From: CAYYUA01 sp964542585
GTDB lineage: Bacteria > Bacteroidota > Bacteroidia > CAILMK01 > CAYYUA01
Reading direction: 5' to 3'
NCBI GenBank assembly: GCA_964542585.1
Contig: CAZIUI010000015.1
Span: forward strand, 1 to 64,000
DNA length: 64,000 nt
Part shown: piece after piece, positions 52,194 to 61,349 of the stretch
Layout of the letters: each line of letters opens with the position of its first letter
Numbering within the stretch: the first letter of the stretch is position 1
The notes under the pieces: generated by a model
Databases searched by the model: none
What the model saw: only the letters and a program-made list of their open reading frames with translations
Told to the model about the DNA's origin: nothing
Program-made: the position numbers and the translations under genes

Positions 52194-53705
52194 TTAACCA
52201 TCCTTTACGCTTAGTCGGGAGGTTTTGACCTCCCTCTTGGGAAGGCTTATTAACAACAATCCTCCAAAGGTGATCAAGCCATTGATCACTAAAAGCTCAA
52301 AGCCTATCTCATAGCCTCCCAATAACAGGGGTGCCAAGTGGCCTACCAGATAGGTTAAAATGGGAGCAGCAATACAGACTAGGGGAATCAATCGATCACG
52401 GGGTTGATGGCACATGAATAGCCCAAAGCTGAAAAGGCCCAAAAGGGGACCATAGGTGTACGATGCCGCATCAAAAATTTTACTGATCACGCTTTGGTCG
52501 TTCAAGTAGTGGAAAAACAAGATGATCCCTAAAAGAATGGTCGTAAAGCCAATATGCACGGCATAGCGAATGTTGAGCTGATTTTTACTAGCTTGTCTTC
52601 CAAATCCTAAAAAGTCAACGCAAAAGGCTGTGGTGAGTGCTGCCAGTGCAGAATCCGCACTGCTGTACGCGGAAGCTGTGAGCCCTAGGATAAAGATGAG
52701 GCTTACCCCAAGCGGAAAATTTTCAAATGCCAATTGGGGGTACAGGTAATCGGATTTGTTAGGTATGGAAATTCCTTGATTGTTGGCATATATGTATAAC
52801 AAGGCTCCAAGTAACAAAAAAACAAGCTTCACAAATACCAATCCCCCGGTGAAGGTGAACATGTTTTTTTGAGCATCCTTTAGATTGGGGCAGCTTAGGT
52901 TTTTCTGCATCATATCCTGGTCCAGGCCAGTCATAACAATAGCAATAAAGGCCCCGCTAAGGAATTGTTTAGGAAAGAAATCCGGTGATTTATAGTTATC
53001 TAAAAAAAACACCTTTCCATACTGGCTTTCACTTACCCGCTGAACCATACCGTAAAGATTAAGGTCCATAACATTGGCTAAATAGAAGAGGGTAACCACC
53101 AAAGCTGTAAGCATCAGACCGGTCTGCATGGAGTCTGTCCATACTATGGTTTGAATGCCACCGCGATGAGTGTAAAGCCAGATGAGCAGCAAGGTGATGA
53201 TGACAGCTACCACAAACGGAATGTTAAAAGGCTCGAACACAAAAACCTGGAAAACAATAGCTACTAGGTAAAGCCTGAAAGCCGCGCCAATGGAGCGGGA
53301 AATCATGAAGAAAAAAGATCCGGTTTTATAAGAGGCTGGTCCAAAACGCTGATCTAAAAAACTGTAAATGGACGTTAGGTTCAGCCGGTAGTATAAGGGC
53401 ATTAAAACCAATGCTATCACTGTGTAGCCAACGATGTATCCCAGCACCATCTGGAAGTAAGAGAATTGTGTATCCCCGACCCAGCCTGGGACCGAAATAA
53501 ACGTTACCCCGGAAAAGGTTGTACCAATCATACCAAAGGCTACCACGTACCAAGGGGATTGGCGGTTTCCTAAAAAAAAAGCGGAATTGTCTGAATGCTG
53601 TTGGGAAGTTAAGCGGGCTATCACAAACAATAGCACAAAATAGCCGGCTACAACTGCGATAGTAAGGCCTGTAACAAGGGGGATACTAAAGATGGAATTT
53701 TCCAT
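52194..53705 (-). CDS. Sodium:solute symporter (SSS family)
   Basis: A 503-residue transporter with about 13 membrane helices. Family signatures visible are FFLGNRQSPWYVVAFGMIGT with TFSGVTFISVPGW at the N-terminus, and the sodium-site region LGLTASAYSSADSALAALTT. Other conserved segments are YRLNLTSIYSFLDQRFGP, GGIQTIVWTDSMQTGLML and TGLDQDMMQKNLSC. It imports a solute with sodium; the substrate (sugar, amino acid, or other) cannot be read from the sequence. It stands alone with a -7 box upstream on the minus strand. Confidence 0.92.
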   Translation of the reverse strand: MENSIFSIPLVTGLTIAVVAGYFVLLFVIARLTSQQHSDNSAFFLGNRQSPWYVVAFGMIGTTFSGVTFISVPGWVGDTQFSYFQMVLGYIVGYTVIALVLMPLYYRLNLTSIYSFLDQRFGPASYKTGSFFFMISRSIGAAFRLYLVAIVFQVFVFEPFNIPFVVAVIITLLLIWLYTHRGGIQTIVWTDSMQTGLMLTALVVTLFYLANVMDLNLYGMVQRVSESQYGKVFFLDNYKSPDFFPKQFLSGAFIAIVMTGLDQDMMQKNLSCPNLKDAQKNMFTFTGGLVFVKLVFLLLGALLYIYANNQGISIPNKSDYLYPQLAFENFPLGVSLIFILGLTASAYSSADSALAALTTAFCVDFLGFGRQASKNQLNIRYAVHIGFTTILLGIILFFHYLNDQSVISKIFDAASYTYGPLLGLFSFGLFMCHQPRDRLIPLVCIAAPILTYLVGHLAPLLLGGYEIGFELLVINGLITFGGLLLISLPKREVKTSRLSVKDG

Positions 53706-53737
53706 TTATGCGAAGCACCGCTATTTTTACAAATCCC

Positions 53738-53745
53738 CAAATTTA
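53738..53745 (-). promoter_or_regulatory. Bacteroidota -7 box (TAAATTTG, minus strand)
   Basis: The plus strand reads CAAATTTA, an exact TAnnTTTG on the minus strand, 32 bases upstream of the symporter ATG. Confidence 0.45.
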
Positions 53746-53804
53746 ACGGAATTTGTGGTTTAACTGCAGATTAGAGAAATTTTAGAACTGCTAAATAGAG
53801 GGAA

Positions 53805-54410
53805 ATGGAGTACCCTTCCAAGTTGATAGAAGATGCGGTAAAGGCATTTGCGAAATTGCCAGGCGTAGGCAGTAAAACAGCCTTAAGGCTAGTATTGCAT
53901 TTATTAAAAACAGATGACGAAAGCGCCAGAGGGCTGGGGCAGGCTATAATACGGTTGAAGGATGAGGTCCAATATTGCCGTCTTTGTCATAATATTTCCG
54001 ATGATGAACTGTGTAGTATTTGCCGGGACGCTGCCCGTGATTACACGGTGGTTTGCCTGGTTGAGGATATGCGGGATGTCATGGCTATTGAAAATACCGG
54101 GCAGTACACAGGGACGTATCACATCCTGGGAGGGCTGATTTCTCCTATGGATGGGGTTGGGCCTGAAAACCTGAACGTCCAATCCCTTATCGACAGGGTT
54201 AAAGAACAGGGAGTGAAGGAAGTCATTATGGCTATGAGTACCACCATGGAAGGCGACACTACGATGTTCTACCTGTCTAAGCAATTACAGCCTTTAGGGG
54301 TTACCATTTCATCCATTTCGCGGGGTATAGCTATTGGTGGCGAGCTTGAGTATACCGATGAGGTTACCTTGGCCCGCTCTATCGCTGAAAGGGTTCCCTA
54401 TGCTCAATAA
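53805..54410 (+). CDS. recR: RecR, recombination mediator
   Basis: A 201-residue protein of normal RecR length. The helix-hairpin-helix (FAKLPGVGSKTALRLVLHLL), a four-Cys zinc finger (YCRLCHNISDDELCSICRD) and the TOPRIM domain (VCLVEDMRDVMAIENTGQYT, YHILGGLISPMDGVGP) are all present, with the C-terminal SRGIAIGGELEYTDEVTLAR. It acts with RecO and RecF in loading RecA at gaps. A glycosyltransferase gene follows 39 bp downstream on the same strand. A secure identification. Confidence 0.96.
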   Translation: MEYPSKLIEDAVKAFAKLPGVGSKTALRLVLHLLKTDDESARGLGQAIIRLKDEVQYCRLCHNISDDELCSICRDAARDYTVVCLVEDMRDVMAIENTGQYTGTYHILGGLISPMDGVGPENLNVQSLIDRVKEQGVKEVIMAMSTTMEGDTTMFYLSKQLQPLGVTISSISRGIAIGGELEYTDEVTLARSIAERVPYAQ

Positions 54411-54449
54411 AGCTTTAATAAAATCCTTGGCTAAGTACTTGGCTGCCTC

Positions 54450-56429
54450 ATGAAGAAGCTTTCCATTGTTCTGGTCAACTATAACGTCAAGTACTTTCTT
54501 GAGCAGACGCTGCTCTCAGTTAGGAAGGCGAACAATGCCCTAAAGCACACTTTCCCCAATGATGAAGTTGAAGTACAGGTTGTGGATAACAACTCCTTGG
54601 ATGGGTCTCGCCAAATGGTCAGGGAAAAATTCCCTGAGGTTAAGCTCATCGCTAACAAAGAGAATGTTGGATTTGCAAAAGCCAATAACCAGGCTATAAG
54701 AGAAGCTTTTGCTGAATATATCCTGCTTCTTAATCCTGACACGGTCCTGGAAGAGGATACCCTTTATAAAGTCATAAGCTTCATGGACGAGCATCCTGAA
54801 GGCGGAGGACTTGGGGTAAAAATGGTTGACGGAAAGGGTGATTTTCTACCCGAGTCTAAAAGAATGTTTCCATCTCCCGAAGTTGCTTTTTACAAGGTTT
54901 TCGGACTTTCAACCTTGTTCCCGCATTCCAGGACATTTGGTAAATATCACCTTGGGTATCTGGACAAAGACGAAACGCATCCAGTGGATGTCCTTGCTGG
55001 CGCCTTTATGTTGGTTCGTAGTAAAGTTATAGATGAGATAGGAACATTGGATGAAACATTTTTCATGTATGGTGAGGATATTGACTTTTCTTATAGGATA
55101 AAAAAGGCTGGCTACGAAAATTACTACTACCCGCATACCCGCATTATTCATTACAAGGGAGAAAGTACCAAGAAGCATAGCATTAATTATGTCTTTGTCT
55201 TTTACAAAGCGATGATCATTTTCGCTAAAAAGCATTTTAGCCGGCAGAAGGCAGCTGTGTTTTCCGTACTGCTAAACCTGGCTATTTATTTCCGTGCTGG
55301 ATTGGCCATTGGATACCGAATTGTCAAGCAATTAATCCTGCCTGCTTTGGATTATGGCTTGTTGCTGTTGGCCATGTATTTGGTAATATGGGAATATGCT
55401 GATGGCCCTATTATAGATCCACCTTACTACTTTCATCTTCCCACAGCTGCTATGATTTGGATTGTTGCAGCAGCACTAACCGGGAATTACCAGCAGCCGT
55501 TCTCTTTCTGGAAAGCATTCAAAGGAGCTTTTACGGGCACGCTTGGAGTGGCTACAGCCTACGCTTTTCTACCTGATGATTTAAAGGTGTTTCGCTTGAT
55601 GATCCTAACAGGGGCTTTTCTCAGTTTTGGGGTCCTAATAGCAACCCGAATGGCCTACCAGATTTTTATGTACAGCAACTTTTGGCTGGGCTATGAAGGC
55701 ATCAAAAATATCATAATCGTAGGTAAAGTTGAAGAGGCAGAAAGGGTTGAGCGGTTGTTAGCGGATAGCCATGTTAAATTTACAAAAATTGGATTCGTAA
55801 TACCCGAATATGGTGAAAAGACCGCTGAAGAGAAAGGTCCTATCTTAGGCTCTTTAAAACAGCTAGGGGAAATAGTGACCCTTTATCCTGTAGATGAAAT
55901 TGTATTCTGCGCGAGCGATATCCCGTCCCAAACAATTATAAGCTGGATGGTCAGTATCCAGGATCAAGGTGTCGATTTCAAGATTGCGCCGGAGGAGCGA
56001 TTGTTCATTATTGGGAGTCACTCTAAAAATATGCCGGGTGATTTCTATACTGTTGAGATCAAATTGGCTATTGGCAATACCAGTACAAGGCTTACCAAAT
56101 ACCTTCTAGACGCCATTACGGCTTTACTGTTATTGGTAACTTCGCCCTTTTACATTTGGCTAATGAAAGCCAAAAAGGCCTATATGCGCACATTGTTTGA
56201 AATTTTAACAGGGAAACTAACCTGGGTCGGGTATCATGAATCCGGGGCCTACTATCACCTTCCTGCGATAAGAAAAGGGGTTTTTTCTCCAATACACGAG
56301 CTACCTTCCAGTGATTTAGACCAATCCGCGCTAGACAGGCTTAATTTTTTGTATGCCAGGGATTATTCGGTAGAAAAGGATCTGAAAATTATTGCTCAAA
56401 ACCTGCCTTTGTTAACCACTATAAAATAA
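54450..56429 (+). CDS. Family 2 glycosyltransferase fused to a sugar-transferase-like membrane region
   Basis: A 659-residue fusion. Residues 1-250 are a GT2 domain (KKLSIVLVNYNVKYFLEQTL, VVDNNSLDGS, LLNPDTVLEED, LVRSKVIDEIGTLDETFFMY, GEDIDFSYRIKKAGY), like rhamnosyltransferases. Residues about 270-400 hold several membrane helices. Residues about 415-540 resemble the nucleotide-binding-like domain before bacterial sugar transferases (NIIIVGKVEEAERVERLL). The end (LLDAITALLLLVTSPFYIWL, LTGKLTWVGYH, LPAIRKGVFSP, LNFLYARDYSVEKDLKII) matches the WbaP/PssY-type sugar transferase in diverged form. It probably builds a lipid-linked glycan for capsule or exopolysaccharide. No other sugar genes are adjacent. 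Confidence 0.8.
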   Translation: MKKLSIVLVNYNVKYFLEQTLLSVRKANNALKHTFPNDEVEVQVVDNNSLDGSRQMVREKFPEVKLIANKENVGFAKANNQAIREAFAEYILLLNPDTVLEEDTLYKVISFMDEHPEGGGLGVKMVDGKGDFLPESKRMFPSPEVAFYKVFGLSTLFPHSRTFGKYHLGYLDKDETHPVDVLAGAFMLVRSKVIDEIGTLDETFFMYGEDIDFSYRIKKAGYENYYYPHTRIIHYKGESTKKHSINYVFVFYKAMIIFAKKHFSRQKAAVFSVLLNLAIYFRAGLAIGYRIVKQLILPALDYGLLLLAMYLVIWEYADGPIIDPPYYFHLPTAAMIWIVAAALTGNYQQPFSFWKAFKGAFTGTLGVATAYAFLPDDLKVFRLMILTGAFLSFGVLIATRMAYQIFMYSNFWLGYEGIKNIIIVGKVEEAERVERLLADSHVKFTKIGFVIPEYGEKTAEEKGPILGSLKQLGEIVTLYPVDEIVFCASDIPSQTIISWMVSIQDQGVDFKIAPEERLFIIGSHSKNMPGDFYTVEIKLAIGNTSTRLTKYLLDAITALLLLVTSPFYIWLMKAKKAYMRTLFEILTGKLTWVGYHESGAYYHLPAIRKGVFSPIHELPSSDLDQSALDRLNFLYARDYSVEKDLKIIAQNLPLLTTIK

Positions 56430-56466
56430 AAGGCCTTAACTTGGATAAATTCCAGCTAAGGCCTTT
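56429..56466. terminator. Bidirectional terminator between convergent genes
   Basis: AAAGGCCTTA and TAAGGCCTTT form a 10-bp stem extended by partial pairing, with ATAAATT at the loop. The T-rich tract is better on the minus strand (rpoD side), but the hairpin serves both the glycosyltransferase and rpoD transcripts. Confidence 0.7.
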
Positions 56467-56495
56467 AGCAATAGATAAGAAGATATTAACGTAGG

Positions 56496-57362
56496 TTAAG
56501 CCCCTAGATAGGATTTTAACAAGCGACTCTTAGAGGATTTGCGTAACTTACGTAAAGCTTTTTCTTTGATTTGTCTTACCCTTTCACGGGTTAGGTTCAC
56601 CTTCTCGCTGATATCTTCGTAAGAATGAGGGGCATTACCTTCAAGCCCAAAGAATAATTTAACAATCTCGCGCTCTTTGTCTGCTAGCAGAGAAATAACG
56701 CGGGTAATTTCCTTTTGTAATGATTCATGGAGTAAATCCACATCCGGATTAGGCTCTTGATGGTTGGGTAGCAGCGTTAAAAGGTTAGCATCTTCATCCT
56801 CATTGATTGGTGCGTCTATCGAAAGATGGCGGCTAGAAGAGCTGAGGGTAGTCTCTACTTCCTGTCCGGGCAGATCTAACTTTTCAGCAATTTCGGAAGT
56901 GGTTGCTTCCCGTTCATATTTTTGCTCAAGCTCAGCTGCAGCATTCCCGATTTTACTTAAAGAACCAACCTTATTTAGTGGTAATCTCACTAGGCGGGAC
57001 TGATCGGCAAGCGCTTGCAGAATGGATTGCCGAATCCACCAAACAGCATAAGAGATAAACTTAAAACCACGGGTTTCATCAAAACGCTGAGCAGCTTTGA
57101 TAAGCCCTAAATTCCCTTCATTGATAAGGTCCCCTAATGTAAGGCCTTGGTTTTGATATTGCTTGGCGACAGAAACTACGAACCGAAGATTAGCGGTTAC
57201 CAATTTTTCAAGGGCTGCTTGGTCATTTTCCTTAATACGCTTCGCCAACTCTACTTCCTCACCCGGAGAGATCATTTCAACCTTACTGATCTCATTTAGG
57301 TACTTGTCCAATGACTTGTTCTCTCGGTTTGTAAACTGCTTGCTAATTTTAAGTTGTCGCAT
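56496..57362 (-). CDS. rpoD: Primary sigma factor RpoD (SigA)
   Basis: A 288-residue sigma-70 factor in the short Bacteroidota form without region 1.1. Region 1.2/2 has SLDKYLNEISKVEMISPGEE, NLRFVVSVAKQYQNQGL, LGDLINEGNLGLIKAAQRFD and GFKFISYAVWWIRQSILQAL. Region 3 has LPLNKVGSLSKI and DAPINEDED. Region 4 has ISEKVNLTRERVRQIKEKAL. It directs general transcription and should recognise the -33 TTG and TAnnTTTG boxes found throughout the window. The terminator upstream of the convergent glycosyltransferase gene serves it. Confidence 0.96.
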   Translation of the reverse strand: MRQLKISKQFTNRENKSLDKYLNEISKVEMISPGEEVELAKRIKENDQAALEKLVTANLRFVVSVAKQYQNQGLTLGDLINEGNLGLIKAAQRFDETRGFKFISYAVWWIRQSILQALADQSRLVRLPLNKVGSLSKIGNAAAELEQKYEREATTSEIAEKLDLPGQEVETTLSSSSRHLSIDAPINEDEDANLLTLLPNHQEPNPDVDLLHESLQKEITRVISLLADKEREIVKLFFGLEGNAPHSYEDISEKVNLTRERVRQIKEKALRKLRKSSKSRLLKSYLGA

Positions 57363-57643
57363 GTTTCTAGTCGCTTTTTTCTCCTTTTAAAATTTAACAG
57401 AACCAAAATCCCCAACAATGCTTTTCTACTAAATAGTTCTTAAAAACTTAAATCTTTCTTAAAGATTGATTTTTAAGGTATAAAAGCATTTTGCTAAAAG
57501 ACTGTATGAAAATTGGTGTTATTGTCACCAATTAAATTTTACAAGTTATTTTTTAAAAAGTTCACATTCGTAAATCTAACTAAAACTGATCCAAGGCCTA
57601 TGAAGATTTTTCCCTTGACTGAATGATTTTAATTTTGACCGAT

Positions 57644-58642
57644 ATGTTGGCAGACCAAATAGAACAACTCAAAGCCGAGGTCCGTAATTTTCAGCCTGGC
57701 TCGTTAGACGAACTGGAGAATTTCCGCATACAATACCTTGGGCGAAGAGGGGCGATCACACAGCTCATGGAAACTTTTAAGAACCTCCCTTCAGCTGATA
57801 AAAAGACCTATGGAAAAGAGGTGAACGCCTTGAAAGCCGAAGCCCAGCAACTTATTAAGGACCATAAAGACCGGCTTGAAGAAGAGGCGCTGACTAACGA
57901 ATCGGCGCAAAATGATTTAACGCTGGATCCAGCCCCGGTTCCACTTGGCGCCAGGCACCCCATAAGTGTGGTTATTCAGCAGATCAATGATGCTTTTAAC
58001 CAAATTGGTTTTGCCATCTCTGACGGACCCGAATTAGTGGATGATTGGCATAATTTTACCGCCTTAAATATTCCACCTCATCACCCTGCCAGGGATATGC
58101 AGGATACCTTTTTTACAAGTGAGGACCAATCCACGATGTTGCGGACCCACACGTCTTCCGTTCAGGTGGCCGTTATGCAAAACCAATCCCCGCCTATTCG
58201 TACGATAGCCCCTGGGCGTACCTTTAGAAGGGATAGTGACGCCACGCACTCTCCTTTCTTTCATCAGATTGAGGGGCTTTATGTGGATGAAAATGTTAGC
58301 ATGACGGATCTTAAGCAAACGCTTTATTATTTTGTTCGTCAGATTTTCGGGGAAGACATCCAGGTGCGTTTCCGGCCCTCTTATTTTCCTTTTACAGAAC
58401 CATCCGCTGAGATGGATATCCGCTGGGAAGGAAGTGGTCCGGAAGATTGGATGGAAATCCTGGGGTGTGGGATGGTTGATCCAGAGGTGTTCAGGCTTTG
58501 TGGCATTGATGAGGAACGTTACACCGGTTATGCCTTCGGTATCGGTATTGAGCGGATAGCCATGCTCAAATATCAAATACCAGATATACGGACTTTTTTT
58601 GAAAATGACGTACGCTTTCTTTCCCAATTCAAAAGTCTTTAA
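57644..58642 (+). CDS. pheS: PheS, phenylalanyl-tRNA synthetase alpha subunit
   Basis: A 332-residue class II synthetase subunit. The N-terminal coiled coil (MLADQIEQLKAEVRNF) is followed by FRIQYLGRRGAITQLMETFK, motif 2 region (RTHTSSVQVAVMQNQ, IAPGRTFRRDSDATHSPFFH) and motif 3 (AFGIGIERIAMLKYQIPDIR). I prefer this ATG, which puts the usual coiled coil at the N-terminus. An ATG seven codons upstream is also in frame, but TAATTTTG at 57630 looks like a -7 box inside that extension. The beta subunit gene pheT is not adjacent. The product charges tRNA-Phe. Confidence 0.93.
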   Translation: MLADQIEQLKAEVRNFQPGSLDELENFRIQYLGRRGAITQLMETFKNLPSADKKTYGKEVNALKAEAQQLIKDHKDRLEEEALTNESAQNDLTLDPAPVPLGARHPISVVIQQINDAFNQIGFAISDGPELVDDWHNFTALNIPPHHPARDMQDTFFTSEDQSTMLRTHTSSVQVAVMQNQSPPIRTIAPGRTFRRDSDATHSPFFHQIEGLYVDENVSMTDLKQTLYYFVRQIFGEDIQVRFRPSYFPFTEPSAEMDIRWEGSGPEDWMEILGCGMVDPEVFRLCGIDEERYTGYAFGIGIERIAMLKYQIPDIRTFFENDVRFLSQFKSL

Positions 58643-58650
58643 ACAGTTTT

Positions 58651-59514
58651 ATGGAGCTGACAACAATTGATCAGGTAGCCGTAGTAGGAGCCGGTACAAT
58701 GGGGGCTACCATTGCCCAACTTGCTGCCCAGAGCGGAAGGCAGGTTTACCTGTACGATATCAAGGATGAGGCTATTCAAACTGCGAATAATCGCATTCAT
58801 GAAAACCTTGATGGAGCTATTAAGCGACAAAAAATCACAGCTGATGATAAGGAGGCCGCCCTCAACCGGATAGTATTTACCACTTCCTTTAGTGAGGTAA
58901 AAGGGCAACTAATCGTTGAAGCGATTGCTGAAGACTTTTCTGCCAAGCAATCCCTTTTTGAGCAGCTTGCTCATCAAAATGAAGCATCAACCATTTTTGC
59001 CACCAACACCTCCTCAATTCCGATTACTCGACTAGCAGCTGGAAATCAAAATCCGGAGCGCGTGGTAGGCATGCACTTCTTTAACCCTGCACACGTCATG
59101 AAGCTAGTAGAAGTTATCTCCGGAAGTGCTACTGATCCTCAGGTGGCTAAAGCGGTTTATCAACTTGCTCAGGAAATGGGAAAAGAGCCCGTGCATGCAG
59201 TGGATTCACCGGGTTTTATTGTTAACCGCATAGCCAGGCATTTTTATGTAGAAAGCCTTAAAACCTATGAAGAACAAGTGAGCACCGTTGAAGGCATTGA
59301 TCGGCTTATGGAAGCAACGGGTTTTCGCATGGGACCTTTTCAACTGATGGACCTTATTGGGGTAGATACCAATTACGATGTAACCCGCACCATCTACGAG
59401 GCCTTTCATTATGATCCCAAATTCCGCCCAAGCCTTGCGCAGGAAAGGAAGGTGGAAGCCGGCCATCATGGCAGAAAAGCCAAAAAAGGCTTTTACGATT
59501 ATACGGGAACTTAA
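58651..59514 (+). CDS. 3-hydroxyacyl-CoA dehydrogenase (Hbd-type)
   Basis: A 287-residue NAD-dependent enzyme that interconverts 3-hydroxyacyl-CoA and 3-oxoacyl-CoA. The N-terminal Rossmann fold has VAVVGAGTMGATIAQLAAQS. The catalytic His lies in GMHFFNPAHVMKLVEVI, and the C-terminal helical domain has SPGFIVNRIARHFYVESLK and GFRMGPFQLMDLIGVDTNYD. It is the normal length for the single-domain 3-hydroxybutyryl-CoA dehydrogenase. It starts 8 bp after pheS, so it is probably cotranscribed with it. The stop overlaps the opposing gene in a TTAA. It complements the acyl-CoA dehydrogenase in this window. Confidence 0.95.
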   Translation: MELTTIDQVAVVGAGTMGATIAQLAAQSGRQVYLYDIKDEAIQTANNRIHENLDGAIKRQKITADDKEAALNRIVFTTSFSEVKGQLIVEAIAEDFSAKQSLFEQLAHQNEASTIFATNTSSIPITRLAAGNQNPERVVGMHFFNPAHVMKLVEVISGSATDPQVAKAVYQLAQEMGKEPVHAVDSPGFIVNRIARHFYVESLKTYEEQVSTVEGIDRLMEATGFRMGPFQLMDLIGVDTNYDVTRTIYEAFHYDPKFRPSLAQERKVEAGHHGRKAKKGFYDYTGT

Positions 59515-61127
59515 CCCTTGTAAACCGGTTCAGCCCTCTTTTGGAATGCATAGGGGCTGGCTCGATTCATAGCATCCGCTAAATCAGCTGGATACGGGGG
59601 ATGATGTAAACTCCCTGATTCTATGTAGGGAAAGAGGTAATCCAACCGTCTGACCTCACTTGCCGTAACCCTGCGTTCAATAAACGTCCGGTCGATTTCC
59701 TCTATGGTGCATACACCAGCGCTTGCCATAAGCTCTTTCACGCTTTTGATGGTATCCCGGTGAAAATTTTCTAAACGATCCTTTTTTTCTTCCACCACTA
59801 AGCCCCTTTTAAGCTGGGGGTTATGGGTGGTAACTCCCGTGGGACAGGTGTTGTTGTGACACCTTAATGCCTGTATACACCCAATCGCCATCATCATCGC
59901 TCTGCCGCTGTAAACCGCATCAGCTCCAAGGGCTATAAAGCGGATAATATCAAATCCAGTAACTGCTTTTCCGGCAGCAAATAGCCGGATATCTGACTTT
60001 AGTTCAAAACCTACCAATGCATTGTAGGCAAATGCTAAACCTTCAACAATGGGCATACCTACATAATTGGAAAACTCCATAGGTGCTGCCCCTGTGCCTC
60101 CTTCGGAACCGTCAATCGAGATGAAGTCCGGCTTAATTCCCGTTTCCACCATGGCCATGCATATGGAAAAGAATTCTTTCTTGTGCCCGATGCAAAGCTT
60201 AAAACCAACCGGTTTACCATCAGCGCCTTTTCTTAACTGTTGAATAAACTCCAGCAATTCAATAGGAGCACTGAAAGCTGTGTGATAAGGCGGTGAAATG
60301 ACATCTACATGGGGCTCAATCTGCCGGGCTCTGGCAATGTCCTCGTTGTTTTTCATCGCGGGAAGAATGCCTCCCTGGCCGGGTTTAGCCCCTTGTGATA
60401 ATTTCACCTCAATCATTTTTACCTCAGGCCTGCGGGCATTTTTACAGAATTCGTGATAGTCAAAACAGCCGTCTTTGCCCCGACAACCGAAATAGCCTGT
60501 TCCAATCTGCCAAATAAGGTCCCCGCCATAGTGCAGGTGGTAGTCACTTAACCCGCCTTCACCAGTATTCTGCGCAAAGCCCCCTTGTTTTGCACCGCCA
60601 TTAAGAGCCATGACCGCACGGTCGCTCAGGGACCCATAGCTCATTGCGGATACATTAAGGATGCTGGCTTCGTAAGGCTGCGTACAATCCGGGCCGCCTA
60701 CTTTTGTAGTTAGCGATATTTGATCCGGTTTTGTTGGTAAAGCTGAGTGAAGAAGCCAATCATAGCCCTCTTTGTAAAAATCGAGTTTTGTACCAAAGGG
60801 TTCTTTATCCAGGTCTCCTTTTGCTCGCTGGTATATGATAGACCGGCTAATACGGTTAAAGGGGCGGCCATCAATATCGGACTCCACAAAGTACTGGTTG
60901 ATTTCTGGTCGGATTCCCTCAAATATATACCTGAAATGCCCGATAACTGGAAAGTTACGAAGAATGGTGTGCTCGTTTTGGAGGCTATCCCGTATGCCAA
61001 GTATCACCAACGGGATGATCACTACATAAGCCCAAAGCCAGCTTGGGCTTATTAAATAAGCCACTGCCGCAATTCCTGCTATAATGAAGCCTAAAAACAA
61101 GAAAAATCCCCGAATCAAAAAAGGCAT
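59511..61127 (-). CDS. FMN-dependent glutamate-synthase-like protein
   Basis: A 538-residue protein with two N-terminal membrane helices (FLIRGFFLFLGFIIAGIAAV, LWAYVVIIPLVILGI) and a large domain of the glutamate synthase FMN-binding type. Visible family segments are NVSAMSYGSLSDRAVMALNG, QNTGEGGLSDYHL, SQGAKPGQGGILPAMKNNED, FISIDGSEGGTGAAPMEFSN and RAMMMAIGCIQALRC. CHNNTCPTGVTTHNPQL carries cysteines like those of the iron-sulfur cluster region. Such stand-alone proteins lack the glutaminase domain; their reaction is unknown. The membrane anchor is seen directly. It shares a TTAA stop overlap with the dehydrogenase gene. Confidence 0.88.
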   Translation of the reverse strand: MPFLIRGFFLFLGFIIAGIAAVAYLISPSWLWAYVVIIPLVILGIRDSLQNEHTILRNFPVIGHFRYIFEGIRPEINQYFVESDIDGRPFNRISRSIIYQRAKGDLDKEPFGTKLDFYKEGYDWLLHSALPTKPDQISLTTKVGGPDCTQPYEASILNVSAMSYGSLSDRAVMALNGGAKQGGFAQNTGEGGLSDYHLHYGGDLIWQIGTGYFGCRGKDGCFDYHEFCKNARRPEVKMIEVKLSQGAKPGQGGILPAMKNNEDIARARQIEPHVDVISPPYHTAFSAPIELLEFIQQLRKGADGKPVGFKLCIGHKKEFFSICMAMVETGIKPDFISIDGSEGGTGAAPMEFSNYVGMPIVEGLAFAYNALVGFELKSDIRLFAAGKAVTGFDIIRFIALGADAVYSGRAMMMAIGCIQALRCHNNTCPTGVTTHNPQLKRGLVVEEKKDRLENFHRDTIKSVKELMASAGVCTIEEIDRTFIERRVTASEVRRLDYLFPYIESGSLHHPPYPADLADAMNRASPYAFQKRAEPVYKG

Positions 61128-61246
61128 AAGTTTTATAGCTTACCGTTCAAATGACGAAGTTAAAGTCAGCTACTCATTTGCAGGCAATTATTGTAATAGT
61201 TTACAGGATGGTATTGTTCGAATGTTAAGGAATTATAAAGCCTCCG

Positions 61247-61277
61247 TTTGAGTTAGGTTTAGGGTGACCTAAATTTG
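61247..61277 (+). promoter_or_regulatory. Complete Bacteroidota promoter upstream of the cystathionine beta-synthase gene
   Basis: TTTG at 61247-61250 and TAAATTTG at 61270-61277 match both the -33 and -7 elements, with 19 bases between TTG and TA, the ideal spacing. The box ends 72 bases before the ATG, giving a leader of about 65 nt. It is the best promoter match in the window. Confidence 0.75.
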
Positions 61278-61349
61278 CAAATGATCCAAAAGCAGGCTTA
61301 CTCCTTTGGCTATTGATCAGGATATGAAATATTTAAAGCTGTATATTCA

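Noticed and set aside
58064..58627. 187-residue frame antisense to pheS
   Set aside because: Long only because pheS codon use avoids stops on the other strand; no independent evidence.
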